A stretch of 64,000 bases of DNA from contig ONCZ01000009.1 in NCBI GenBank assembly GCA_900316445.1, positions 1 to 64,000 of the forward strand, given 5' to 3'. Positions 26,843 to 35,141 of the stretch are shown here, one piece after another. Origin of the DNA: an uncultured Prevotellaceae bacterium (GTDB lineage Bacteria > Bacteroidota > Bacteroidia > Bacteroidales > Bacteroidaceae). A program made the translations under genes and the position numbers. The notes beneath the pieces were generated by a model that had not been told where the DNA came from, did no database searches, and worked only from the letters and a program-made list of their open reading frames with translations. How positions within the stretch are numbered: position 1 is the first letter of the stretch; every line of letters begins with the position of its first letter.

Positions 26843-27871
26843 TTATAAGTTATCCGGCAACCAGCTATCCTGAAGGGTAAAGACCTTTTCTGGTGTGATG
26901 GTTGCCGCTTCTTTTTTCGTCAGCTGACGGCTCCAGCTGACACGCTGTTGCGGTTGTGCCCCTTCACCCCGATTGTTGTATTCCAAATAACGGGCAGTCT
27001 GTTCTCTTTGTTTCTCCCAATGGTGCCAGCCTTCAGGACGGATATGACGGCCTAATTCACAATTCATAAAGAGCGTATAGCCGTAGTCTCGCCAAGGACG
27101 ACCCAGATAGACCTGGTCCACACCTTCCGCAGCAATCAGGCGACAATTGTTGAAGACATATCCATAAGGCTGATCCTTGGGTGTAGAGGCTGCCGTCACA
27201 TAGCTGTTGATGAGGCTTTCGATGGTGCAGTCCTCAAACCAGGCGATACTTGGACCGAAGATGAAGTCCGTCGTTCCGCAGATATAACAGCCTTTGAACC
27301 AGAGTCTTGTGCCAGCCACACCTGTGTAGATGGTATCCTGATGGCCGATGATGCGGCAGTTAATGACTTGGATGCGATCCCCTTCCGTATGGAGCGATAC
27401 GGCCTGTCCCAATCTTGCAGAGTTGTTCTCGATGGTCAGGTTCTTCAGGGTGATATCGTTTCCCTCTATCTTCAGGGTATAAGTACGGAAGGTGCCCATC
27501 GCCTGAAGGCGGGGCTCAGCGGTGCCTAAGAGCACTTTGATGTTCGCGTGGTCATCGTAGGTGATGATGGTCTGCTCAGCATCCTCGCCACAGAGTTCGA
27601 TGTTCTGCAGCCACGAGGGGATGATGAGTTTCTCCTTATACGTACCTTTCTTAATATAAATGACCTTATGGTAGTCCATAAAAGCTCGGCAAACCTCGAT
27701 GGCTTCGTCAACTGTACGGAATTCGCCTGTGCCGTCTCTGGCTACGACGATGGTATCTGGGTTGTCGTATTTCCCTGCGGCTTGCGCTTCGCTAAATGAT
27801 GAATGAAAAATGATGAATGATAAACATATCATCATTATTCTTCGATTGTATCTAGTTATGATGGCCTTCAT
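26843..27871 (-). CDS. Pectinesterase (CE8 family)
   Basis: A 342-residue exported enzyme that de-esterifies methylated pectin. CE8 motifs are visible: GHQDTIYT (acid/base Asp), TTDFIFGPSIAWFEDC (nucleophile Asp) and VYLGRPWRDYG (substrate Arg). The signal peptide is odd: its hydrophobic core (residues about 16-28, LSFIIFHSSFSEA) is encoded by one arm of an inverted tandem-repeat element, and its first ATG lies in the element's spacer. The start at 27871 gives a basic N-region (KAIITRYNRR). It lies downstream of rsh; no other pectin gene is adjacent. Confidence 0.88.
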   Translation of the reverse strand: MKAIITRYNRRIMMICLSFIIFHSSFSEAQAAGKYDNPDTIVVARDGTGEFRTVDEAIEVCRAFMDYHKVIYIKKGTYKEKLIIPSWLQNIELCGEDAEQTIITYDDHANIKVLLGTAEPRLQAMGTFRTYTLKIEGNDITLKNLTIENNSARLGQAVSLHTEGDRIQVINCRIIGHQDTIYTGVAGTRLWFKGCYICGTTDFIFGPSIAWFEDCTIESLINSYVTAASTPKDQPYGYVFNNCRLIAAEGVDQVYLGRPWRDYGYTLFMNCELGRHIRPEGWHHWEKQREQTARYLEYNNRGEGAQPQQRVSWSRQLTKKEAATITPEKVFTLQDSWLPDNL

Positions 27872-27916
27872 ACATTCGTAAATTTATCATTCATCATTTT
27901 TCATTTATCATTTAGG
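27791..27916 (-). repeat. Paired heptamer element at the 5' end of the pectinesterase gene
   Basis: Two 34-nt arms (27791-27824 and 27883-27916) are inverted copies matching at 32 of 34 positions. Each is four GATGAAT-like heptamers plus 6 nt. The spacer is 58 nt and contains the pectinesterase start codon. The arm inside the gene is read on its pyrimidine-rich strand and is translated as part of the signal peptide. The other arm lies between this gene and rsh. Confidence 0.85.
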
Positions 27917-27926
27917 GCGTAGCCCG

Positions 27927-30191
27927 CTAAAGGATTTCTGATATTTCCTTCAGGTCGGCGACGGCTCTCAGATTGCTGACGATGGTCTTCACGTCCTCTC
28001 TGTCGTGAACGCGCAGCTCGATACTGCCGTCGAAGATGCCGTCCTCACAGGTGATGATCACCTTGTGGATATTCACGTTCATCTGCGAAGAGATGATCTG
28101 GGTGATCTCATTCAGCAGTCCCACACGGTCGATGCCTCCTAATCGCAGGGTAGCGTCGAAGTAGAGTATCTTGTGCATATCCCATTTGATGTCGAGGATA
28201 CGGTTGCCGAAGCTGGTCTTGAGCTTGGCAGCCACAGGACAGTTACGCTTGTGGATCTCTATCTGGTTCTTGTTGTTGATATAGCCCAAGGCATCATCGC
28301 CAGGGATAGGATGACAGCAGCTGGCGAACTTATACTGGTTAATGTTCTCCTCGCTGATATAGATGGGCTTCTTGCGATTGAACTTCTCCGGCACGATGAA
28401 GAGATCTTGTTTAGGCTCCTCTTCTTTCTTTTTCTTTCCAACGAAGGGCACGTACTTGAGCCAGCCGCTGCTCTCCGTACTCTTGTTCTTGCCGCTGAGT
28501 TCGTCGAGATCCTTGTCGCCCAAGATGACGATCTTCTCACCGAGGGCCTGATAGAACTCATTACGTTTGCTGTAGGCGTGGAACTCTGCCAGACGATCGG
28601 CCAGCGCAAGACTGGGTTCGTGGTGGTTCTTCTCAAGGAAGGCATTCAGGATTTCCTCACCTCTGCGCTGCACCTCTCTGTTGTCGCGACGTAGGATGGC
28701 CTGGATCTTCGCCTTCGCCTTCGCTGTGGAGACGAAGTTGATCCACGCTGGACTGACGTGTTGCGACTTTGATGTGAGGATTTCCACCTGGTCACCGCTC
28801 TGCAGTTTATGACTCAGCGGCACCAGCTTATGGTTCACCTTCGCGCCAATACAATGGCTGCCGAGGAAAGTGTGGATGGAGAAGGCGAAGTCGAGGGCCG
28901 TACAGTCAGCAGGCAGCGTGCGGATCTCACCCTTCGGCGTAAACACGAATATCTCGCTGGCAAAGAGGTTCAGTTTGATGGTGTCGAGAAAGTCCATCGC
29001 ATCCGGCTGGGGATCGTCGAGGATTTCCTTGATGGTGCGCAGCCAGTCGTTCAGTTCGTTCTCGTCCTCCGTATATTCCTCTTCCACGCCGTCCTTGTAT
29101 TTCCAATGGGCGGCAAATCCCTGTTCTGCCACCTCATCCATACGGTCTGAGCGGATCTGCACCTCTATCCATCGGCCTTGTTTCGACATCAGCGTGACGT
29201 GCAGAGCCTGATAACCGTTGGCTTTGGGTTGTGAGAGCCAGTCGCGCAGACGGTCTGGGTGTGACTTGTAAATCTGTGAGATGGCCACGTAAATCTTGAA
29301 ACACTCGTTGATTTCCTCTTCCCTGACCTTGGGAGTAAAGATGATACGCACGGCCAGGATATCATAGATCTCCTCGAAGGTGACGTGCTTGTTCTGCATC
29401 TTGTTCCAGATGGAGTAGGGGGTCTTCACGCGTTCCTTAATCTCATACTGGATGCCCATCTTCTCCAGAGAGGCCTTGATGGGGGCTGTAAACTGGTCGA
29501 AGAGTTCGTGACGGGAGGCGTGGGTAGACTTCAGCTTAGCCTCGATATTGGCAAATTCATCAGGATGCTCGAACTTGAAACTGAGATTCTCCAGTTCAGA
29601 CTTGATCTTGTTCAATCCCAGACGATTGGCAAGCGGTGCATAGATATAGAGCGTCTCACCAGCAATCTTGTATTGTTTGTTGGCAGGCTGGGAATCCAAA
29701 GTACGCATATTGTGCAGACGGTCGCAGATCTTGATGAGGATCACGCGGATATCGTCGCTCATTGTCAGCAGCAGTTTCTTGAAGTTCTCTGCCTGGGCTG
29801 AGGCCTGCTCGCCGAAGATGCCGCCGCTGATCTTCGTCAGTCCGTCGACAATCTGTGCAATCTTCGCACCGAAGATGTTCTCGATATCCTCTACGGTATA
29901 GTCCGTGTCTTCCACGACATCGTGCAGCAAGGCCGAACAAATACTCGTCGAACCCAGTCCAATCTCTGAACACGCAATCTGTGCAACGGCGATGGGGTGC
30001 ATAATATAAGGCTCGCCAGAGAGGCGACGAACCCCTTTGTGAGCCTGGCGTGCAAAGTTGAAGGCCTTGGTGATGAGGTCTACTTTCTTACGATGGCGCG
30101 ACTTTAAATAGTCGTTCAACAGTTTCTCAAACGCCTCGTTGATGATCTTGTCATCAGCCTCTTCCTGTAGTCTAAGATCTTCCTCTGCCAT
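27927..30191 (-). CDS. rsh: Bifunctional (p)ppGpp synthetase/hydrolase (RelA/SpoT homologue)
   Basis: A 754-residue Rel/Spo protein controlling the stringent response. The N-terminal HD hydrolase domain (HKGVRRLSGEPYIMHPIAVA, LLHDVVEDTDYT) looks intact. The synthetase domain (RVKTPYSIWNKM, NGYQALHVTL, EQGFAAHWKYK) follows at about 240-390. TGS (EIFVFTPKGEIRTLPADCTA) covers about 420-480, then a zinc-finger/helical region with CCHPIPGD, and a C-terminal ACT domain. Both activities are therefore likely. It lies in the parA-parB-DUF5683-transglycosylase-rsh operon. Confidence 0.93.
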   Translation of the reverse strand: MAEEDLRLQEEADDKIINEAFEKLLNDYLKSRHRKKVDLITKAFNFARQAHKGVRRLSGEPYIMHPIAVAQIACSEIGLGSTSICSALLHDVVEDTDYTVEDIENIFGAKIAQIVDGLTKISGGIFGEQASAQAENFKKLLLTMSDDIRVILIKICDRLHNMRTLDSQPANKQYKIAGETLYIYAPLANRLGLNKIKSELENLSFKFEHPDEFANIEAKLKSTHASRHELFDQFTAPIKASLEKMGIQYEIKERVKTPYSIWNKMQNKHVTFEEIYDILAVRIIFTPKVREEEINECFKIYVAISQIYKSHPDRLRDWLSQPKANGYQALHVTLMSKQGRWIEVQIRSDRMDEVAEQGFAAHWKYKDGVEEEYTEDENELNDWLRTIKEILDDPQPDAMDFLDTIKLNLFASEIFVFTPKGEIRTLPADCTALDFAFSIHTFLGSHCIGAKVNHKLVPLSHKLQSGDQVEILTSKSQHVSPAWINFVSTAKAKAKIQAILRRDNREVQRRGEEILNAFLEKNHHEPSLALADRLAEFHAYSKRNEFYQALGEKIVILGDKDLDELSGKNKSTESSGWLKYVPFVGKKKKEEEPKQDLFIVPEKFNRKKPIYISEENINQYKFASCCHPIPGDDALGYINNKNQIEIHKRNCPVAAKLKTSFGNRILDIKWDMHKILYFDATLRLGGIDRVGLLNEITQIISSQMNVNIHKVIITCEDGIFDGSIELRVHDREDVKTIVSNLRAVADLKEISEIL

Positions 30192-30193
30192 AA

Positions 30194-30228
30194 GCTTTCA
30201 CCCTTTCACTTTTTCACCTTTTCATCTG
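30194..30228 (-). repeat. Four-unit tract between the transglycosylase gene and rsh
   Basis: Read on the coding (minus) strand, four GTGAAAA/GTGAAAG-like units of 7-8 nt fill the gap and cover the end of the transglycosylase gene. Confidence 0.65.
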
Positions 30229-31742
30229 ACTCTGATCTTCTTACCTGCCTGAATGTTGTTGCCCTTGATACCGTTCAACTTGCGGAGCTTGGCAACGGTG
30301 GTGCCATTACGCTTGGCAATCTGCGACAAAGTTTGTCCACGCTGGATAGTCACAGAACCGCCACCTCTCGACCTTGACGATCTCGTTGCCCTGGCCCCAC
30401 GGCGTGAGTTGCGGGCTGCACGACGGCTGTAACGACCACTCCTCCGGCTATAGGAACCACGACTGCGGGAGAAGGTGGGCACATCATCATTGACATCCAC
30501 CACCAGACGCTTCGTCAGCAGCTCACTGACACGGTAATTATAGATAGAGTCTTCATTATCGATGAACTTACCCGTATCGGCCATTGGCATACGGATGGCA
30601 CAGGGCTTGGTGTTGCCTGGCACGATGTCACGGCGATATTCGGGATTCAGCGAGCGCAACAGGTCGGCATCCGTACCGATGACGCCTGCAATCTGTTCCA
30701 GATGCACATCACGGTGCACCATCACGGTGTCGCTCTGTGCCGGCAGACGGGTGGTCATCGGACAGATAAAGTGCTCGCAATAATATGTCATAATGTAGTT
30801 GGCGGCTATGAAGGCAGGCACATAGCCGCGGGTCTCTGCCGGCAGATAGGGATAGATGTGCCAGTAGTCCTTATTGATGGCCTGCGTCTCGCCCGTCTGT
30901 GCATTGGCCGTCTTGGCCGCATTGGCATTGGCGCGGTGGATGGCCTTGTTGATGTTCTCAGGTCCGCAGTTATAGGCGGCAATCACCAGGTTCCAGTCGC
31001 CGAAGATATTGTAAAGGTCACGCAGATAGCGTGCTGCGGCATAAGACGACTTCACGGGATCACGACGCTCATCAACGAGGGAGTTGACCTCCAGACCGTA
31101 TTGCTTGCCCGTGCCCAGCATAAACTGCCAGAGTCCTGTTGCACCAGCCCGTGAGACGGCCTTCGGATTCAGGGCCGATTCGATGATGGGCAGGTATTTC
31201 AGTTCGAGGGGCAGCTGATAGGCCTCTAAGGCTTCTTCAAAGATGGGGAGGTAGAAGTTGGCAGCCCCCAGCATATAGCTGACGGAATAGCGCAGTCGTC
31301 CGCTGTAACGGTCGATGAACCGCTGCACAATGTCATTATACGCAAATTCCATCACCGAGGGGATGCGGCTGAGGCGTTCGATATACACCTCCTTCGGGAA
31401 CGTGGGATTCTCGTTCTTCATCTCGCAGTCGCCAGGCGACAGATATGTTTTCGACGTATAGAGGTTGAGAAGGCTGTCGAGGTCATAGGTCATAGCCTCA
31501 GGAAACTCGATGACTTCCTCATTGCCCTCCTGGTCGGTGACGGCAAACTCGTCTTCGCTCAGTTCCTCAGCGTTTTCTTCCTCTTCGTCTATTCCTTCTT
31601 CCTCTTCATCTTCTTCGTCTTCGCCTTCTTCCTCTTCGAACTCTTCTTCTGTCGGAACGTCAGTGTTGACCACTTGGGCATTCAGGCCGAGGTTTCCTCC
31701 GAGAAACGCGGCAACGAGGATGATCATCAGTTTTTTCTTCAT
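30222..31742 (-). CDS. MltD-like membrane-bound lytic transglycosylase with LysM
   Basis: A 506-residue exported wall enzyme. After the signal peptide (ending LGLNAQ) comes a very acidic stretch (residues about 31-67, nearly all Glu/Asp). The SLT domain (about 150-320) has catalytic Glu in LPIIESALNPKAVSRAGATG, then GLWQFM and AAYNCGPENINKAI. A degenerate LysM-like stretch covers about 345-390. A Ser/Arg-rich linker (about 424-460) leads to a clear C-terminal LysM (TIQRGQTLSQIAKRNGTTVA). Acidic and basic low-complexity arms at opposite ends are unusual and could interact or bind wall polymers (inference). Confidence 0.88.
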   Translation of the reverse strand: MKKKLMIILVAAFLGGNLGLNAQVVNTDVPTEEEFEEEEGEDEEDEEEEGIDEEEENAEELSEDEFAVTDQEGNEEVIEFPEAMTYDLDSLLNLYTSKTYLSPGDCEMKNENPTFPKEVYIERLSRIPSVMEFAYNDIVQRFIDRYSGRLRYSVSYMLGAANFYLPIFEEALEAYQLPLELKYLPIIESALNPKAVSRAGATGLWQFMLGTGKQYGLEVNSLVDERRDPVKSSYAAARYLRDLYNIFGDWNLVIAAYNCGPENINKAIHRANANAAKTANAQTGETQAINKDYWHIYPYLPAETRGYVPAFIAANYIMTYYCEHFICPMTTRLPAQSDTVMVHRDVHLEQIAGVIGTDADLLRSLNPEYRRDIVPGNTKPCAIRMPMADTGKFIDNEDSIYNYRVSELLTKRLVVDVNDDVPTFSRSRGSYSRRSGRYSRRAARNSRRGARATRSSRSRGGGSVTIQRGQTLSQIAKRNGTTVAKLRKLNGIKGNNIQAGKKIRVR

Positions 31743-31760
31743 TCTTTATATCTGGTTTTG

Positions 31761-31806
31761 CTTTTTTACCTTTTTACTTTTTTACTTTTTTACCTTTAAA
31801 AGTTTA
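31761..31806 (-). repeat. Four-unit tract between DUF5683 gene and transglycosylase gene
   Basis: Read on the minus strand, four AGTAAAAA or GGTAAAAA units of about 8 nt fill most of the gap and include the stop codon of the DUF5683 gene. Confidence 0.65.
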
Positions 31807-32479
31807 GGCTGCATTGCAGTCCTACCGACGATGCATCTATCGGATTGCTTGACGATCGGTTGTTGATAATCGTCGGCTCCACCTTCAGGCTCAGGTCGTC
31901 GGAAATGTCGAACACGGACAACTCTGCGTCCACATAGGCATCGATGACCGACAGCGCATACACTCCTAACATCACAAAGAAACTCAGGTCGCGCCAGCGT
32001 CTGTATTTGTCCTTTCGCTTCCTGAAGATGTCTTCATACCGCTTTTTGTCGGCCTCTGTGGTGATCCTCGTACCCAAATGCAGGAACTGGTTGTAACTCT
32101 GCGTGCTAGGATCGTTGTCCATCAAGTCTATATAGGCCTGTGAATAGTCCTTGTACATCATATTGTTCCAGTTCATCGCATACATACAGCCGATGAATCC
32201 GCCATACACGAGTGGCAGTTTCCAATACTTGCGGTTGTAAATCTGTCCCCCGCCGGGGATGACGAGTGCGAGCCACAGAGCCCTCTTGGGATCAGGACGC
32301 CACGTAGACCAGTCTTGTTTCATCTCCTTCTTGCTGAAGGTTGTGTCCACGACGACGGAGATACTGTCAAACTTGGTGACATTCAGGCTGTCGTCATTAA
32401 AACGGTCCTGTGCCTTGACTTGTTGGCTCCCTGCAATCAGCAGGAGGCAGAATATGATATGTATTCTCTTACCTCTCAC
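31796..32479 (-). CDS. DUF5683 family envelope protein
   Basis: A 227-residue protein with an N-terminal signal (IHIIFCLLLIAGSQQVKAQ) and two membrane segments, around LALVIPGGGQIYNRKYWKLP and LSFFVMLGVYALSVIDAYVDA. The PGGGQIYN motif is typical of DUF5683, a Bacteroidetes family usually next to parAB. There is no ATG near the signal peptide: the start is a GTG at 32477-32479 that lies within a heptamer tract, which encodes the first residues (MRGKR). Function unknown. Confidence 0.8.
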   Translation of the reverse strand: MRGKRIHIIFCLLLIAGSQQVKAQDRFNDDSLNVTKFDSISVVVDTTFSKKEMKQDWSTWRPDPKRALWLALVIPGGGQIYNRKYWKLPLVYGGFIGCMYAMNWNNMMYKDYSQAYIDLMDNDPSTQSYNQFLHLGTRITTEADKKRYEDIFRKRKDKYRRWRDLSFFVMLGVYALSVIDAYVDAELSVFDISDDLSLKVEPTIINNRSSSNPIDASSVGLQCSLNF

Positions 32480-32498
32480 CTCTTACCTCTCACCTCTC
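32465..32498 (-). repeat. Four-heptamer tract between parB and the DUF5683 gene
   Basis: Read on the minus strand, alternating GAGGTGA and GAGGTAA heptamers (four units plus 6 nt, 34 nt) fill the gap after parB and continue into the DUF5683 gene, supplying its GTG start codon. Confidence 0.75.
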
Positions 32499-32500
32499 AA

Positions 32501-33421
32501 TCAGTTCTTGATTTTATCAATGATGTTCATAACGTGCTCCAACTCGTCCTCATTGGCGAACGGGATGCTGATCTTTCCCTTACCTTGGGACGAGCAGGTC
32601 ATCTGTACCTTCACCTTGAATAGGTCTGACAGTCGGTCGCGCAGAATGCTGTATTCCAGCGACAGCTGCGAGTCAGGCTTCTTGACGGTCTGGATGCTCT
32701 CGCCGTTCTTCAGCTTCTGCACCAGCTCCTCCACCTTTCTCACAGAGTAGCCGTTACGCTGTACTTCCTTGAACAGTTTGAGCTGTGTCGAGGGACTGTC
32801 GATGGCCAGCAGCGCACGGGCGTGACCCATATCGATGTCTTTGTTCTTCAGCGCAATCTGTATCTGTGCGGGCAGTTTCAGCAGACGCATATAGTTGGTG
32901 ATCGACGTACGGCTCTTGCCTACACGGGAAGAGATTTTCTCCTGAGTCATACCCGTCGTCTCCGACAGATGCTGATATGCCAATGCGATCTCGATGGGGT
33001 TCAGGTCCTCACGCTGGATGTTCTCCACGAGTGCCATCTCCATCACCTTCTCGTCTTCCGCCGTACGGATATAGGCGGGGATGGTGGTGAGGCCTGCCAG
33101 TGTGGCCGCTCTCCAACGACGCTCACCGGCAATGATCTGATATTCATTTTCTCCCATCTGCCTGAGGGTGATGGGCGTGACGAGTCCGATCTCACGGATG
33201 CTGGCAGCCAGTTCCTGCAGCGCCGATTCATCGAAGTCTGTTCGTGGTTGGTTAGGATTGGGCGAGATCATCGTCAGGGCGATCTCACTCAGGTTGGACG
33301 AACCTTGGACGTGGACATCACTCGTGTCAATCAGGGCGTCGAGTCCGCGACCCTTCCCTGAACCGATGTTATCCAGTCCCCGTCCGAGGACATTACGGTC
33401 GTATTTCTTCTTAACAGCCAT
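32501..33421 (-). CDS. parB: Chromosome-partitioning protein ParB
   Basis: A 306-residue centromere-binding CTPase clamp. The N-terminal GLGRGL-like leader (VLGRGLDNIGSGKGRGLDAL), the ParB box NPNQPRTDF, the CTP-binding GERRWRAATLAG and the helix-turn-helix (MTQEKISSRVGKSRTSITNY) are in order. The C-terminal dimerisation region ends VMNIIDKIKN. It lies 5 nt downstream of parA. I did not spot a parS-like palindrome by eye. Confidence 0.96.
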   Translation of the reverse strand: MAVKKKYDRNVLGRGLDNIGSGKGRGLDALIDTSDVHVQGSSNLSEIALTMISPNPNQPRTDFDESALQELAASIREIGLVTPITLRQMGENEYQIIAGERRWRAATLAGLTTIPAYIRTAEDEKVMEMALVENIQREDLNPIEIALAYQHLSETTGMTQEKISSRVGKSRTSITNYMRLLKLPAQIQIALKNKDIDMGHARALLAIDSPSTQLKLFKEVQRNGYSVRKVEELVQKLKNGESIQTVKKPDSQLSLEYSILRDRLSDLFKVKVQMTCSSQGKGKISIPFANEDELEHVMNIIDKIKN

Positions 33422-33426
33422 TGGGT

Positions 33427-34191
33427 TTATTTGTTTTTATGGATGATTTCTTGTGCCAGGGCGAGATGGTTCTTCGCACCGGTGGAGTCTGCGTCGTAGA
33501 GGATCACGGGCAGACCGTGGCTGGGACTCTCCGACAGTTTCACGTTACGCTGGATGACGGTCTTGAACACCAGTTCCTGGAAGTGGCGCTTCACCTCGTC
33601 GTAAATCTGGTTGGCCAGTCTGAGGCGACTATCGTACATCGTCAGCAGGAAGCCTTCGATCTCTAACTGCGGATTCAGCTTGTTCTTGATGATCTTGATT
33701 GTATTAAGCAGTTTGCTGATGCCTTCGAGGGCGAAGTACTCACACTGCACAGGGATGATCACTGAGTCGGCGGCGGTCAGCGCGTTGACGGTGATGAGGC
33801 CCAGCGACGGCGAACAGTCGATGAGGATGTAGTCGTAATCGTTCTGTACGGGTGTGAGCACATTCTTCAAAACTCTCTCTCTGTTATCCATGTTCAGCAT
33901 CTCAATCTCTGCGCCCACCAGGTCAATGTGGCTGGGGATGATGTCCAGTCCCTCGATGTCGGTCGTATAGATGGCATCCCTGACGTCGGTCTTATTGATG
34001 ATACATTCGTAAATGGAGCTTTCCACTTCCGTGATGTCGACGCCCAGTCCGCTGGAGGCGTTGGCCTGCGGGTCTGCGTCTACTACCAAGACGGTCTTTT
34101 CCAACGTGGCGAGTGAGGCTGCCAGGTTAATGGTGGTTGTCGTCTTTCCCACGCCGCCCTTTTGGTTTGCTAATGCGATGATTTTTCCCAT
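33427..34191 (-). CDS. parA: Chromosome-partitioning ATPase ParA
   Basis: A 254-residue deviant-Walker ATPase. Walker A is NQKGGVGKTTTTINLAASLA (residues about 8-27) with the signature Lys; Walker A' is VDADPQANAS and Walker B is YILIDCSPSLG. It is the first gene of the parA-parB-DUF5683-transglycosylase-rsh operon and is divergent from surE. Confidence 0.96.
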   Translation of the reverse strand: MGKIIALANQKGGVGKTTTTINLAASLATLEKTVLVVDADPQANASSGLGVDITEVESSIYECIINKTDVRDAIYTTDIEGLDIIPSHIDLVGAEIEMLNMDNRERVLKNVLTPVQNDYDYILIDCSPSLGLITVNALTAADSVIIPVQCEYFALEGISKLLNTIKIIKNKLNPQLEIEGFLLTMYDSRLRLANQIYDEVKRHFQELVFKTVIQRNVKLSESPSHGLPVILYDADSTGAKNHLALAQEIIHKNK

Positions 34192-34243
34192 CTTAATTCC
34201 TAATTATTCTAATCTTTAATTGATAAATAGAGAAATTTGGGCA

Positions 34244-34251
34244 CAAAGTTA
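34244..34251 (-). promoter_or_regulatory. -7 element of the parA operon promoter
   Basis: TAACTTTG on the minus strand, about 52 nt before the parA ATG. A matching TTTG upstream is not convincing. Confidence 0.5.
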
Positions 34252-34294
34252 CTAATTTCCGTCGAGAAATCCCTTTCATTTAAACCTTTTTTCG

Positions 34295-34302
34295 TAATTT
34301 TG
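34295..34302 (+). promoter_or_regulatory. -7 element of the surE promoter
   Basis: TAATTTTG lies 21 nt before the surE ATG. The upstream element is weak (CATTT at the right distance). It is divergent from the parA promoter. Confidence 0.5.
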
Positions 34303-34323
34303 CAGTCAAATCATTGATATTTT

Positions 34324-35112
34324 ATGGAAATTAAACGACCTTTACTACTTATTTCCAATGATGACGGCTATCAGGCGAAGGGTATCCGTCAGCTGGTGGA
34401 GATGGTTTCCGACTATGGCGACATCATCGTCTGTGCCCCGGAAGATGCCCGCAGCGGCTTCTCCTGTGCCTTCTCCGCCACCATACCGTTGAGGCTATAT
34501 CTTCGGGAGAAGCGCGAAGGTGTCGAGATCTGGTCGTGCAACGGCACACCCGTCGATTGCGTGAAGATGGCCTTGGCCGAAATCTGTCCCCGGAGGCCTG
34601 ATATGGTCATTGGCGGCATCAATCACGGCGACAACGCCTCCGTCAATGCCCATTACAGCGGAACGATGGGTGTCACCTTCGAAGGCTGTATGAAATACAT
34701 ACCCTCCGTTGCCTTCTCGCTTTGCGACCATCGCGACGATGCCGACTTCGAACCTCTCCGTCCGCTCATCCGTGAGATCACGGCGAAGGTGTTGGCTGAC
34801 GGCCTGCCCAAAGGCGTGTGTCTGAATGTGAACTTCCCGTTGTTAGAGGAAGGTAGAGGTTACAAAGGAGTTAAGGTCTGTCGTATGGCCTATGGCACCT
34901 GGGGCAGCGAGGTGACGAAGTGTCATCATCCCCGAGGTTACGACTACTGGTGGATGGTAGGCCACTACACCAACGATGAACCCGACGCCGAGGACACCGA
35001 CCGCTGGGCCCTTGATCACGGCTACGTCGCCATCACTCCCACCCAGATCGACCTCACCGCCCACTCCGCCATCTCTCAGTTCTCTGAATGGTTTAAAAGT
35101 AATCATCTATAA
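34324..35112 (+). CDS. surE: 5'/3'-nucleotidase SurE
   Basis: A 262-residue metal-dependent survival nucleotidase that dephosphorylates nucleoside monophosphates. The N-terminal LLISNDDGYQAKGI carries the two metal-binding Asp residues, with Ser (DARSGFS) and Asn (GGINHGDNAS) as further ligands. Its stop codon lies in a repeat tract that leads directly into lpxB, with which it is cotranscribed. Confidence 0.95.
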   Translation: MEIKRPLLLISNDDGYQAKGIRQLVEMVSDYGDIIVCAPEDARSGFSCAFSATIPLRLYLREKREGVEIWSCNGTPVDCVKMALAEICPRRPDMVIGGINHGDNASVNAHYSGTMGVTFEGCMKYIPSVAFSLCDHRDDADFEPLRPLIREITAKVLADGLPKGVCLNVNFPLLEEGRGYKGVKVCRMAYGTWGSEVTKCHHPRGYDYWWMVGHYTNDEPDAEDTDRWALDHGYVAITPTQIDLTAHSAISQFSEWFKSNHL

Positions 35113-35141
35113 ACTATAAACCATAAACTATAAACAAAAAT
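35108..35141 (+). repeat. Four-heptamer tract between surE and lpxB
   Basis: Four TATAAAC/CATAAAC heptamers plus 6 nt fill the gap from the surE stop codon (TAA inside the tract) to the lpxB ATG. Confidence 0.7.

Noticed and set aside
32501-34191. Possible nearby parS centromere sites
   Set aside because: I saw no clear GTT-CACGTG-AAC-like palindrome in or around parAB by eye; a motif scan would be needed.
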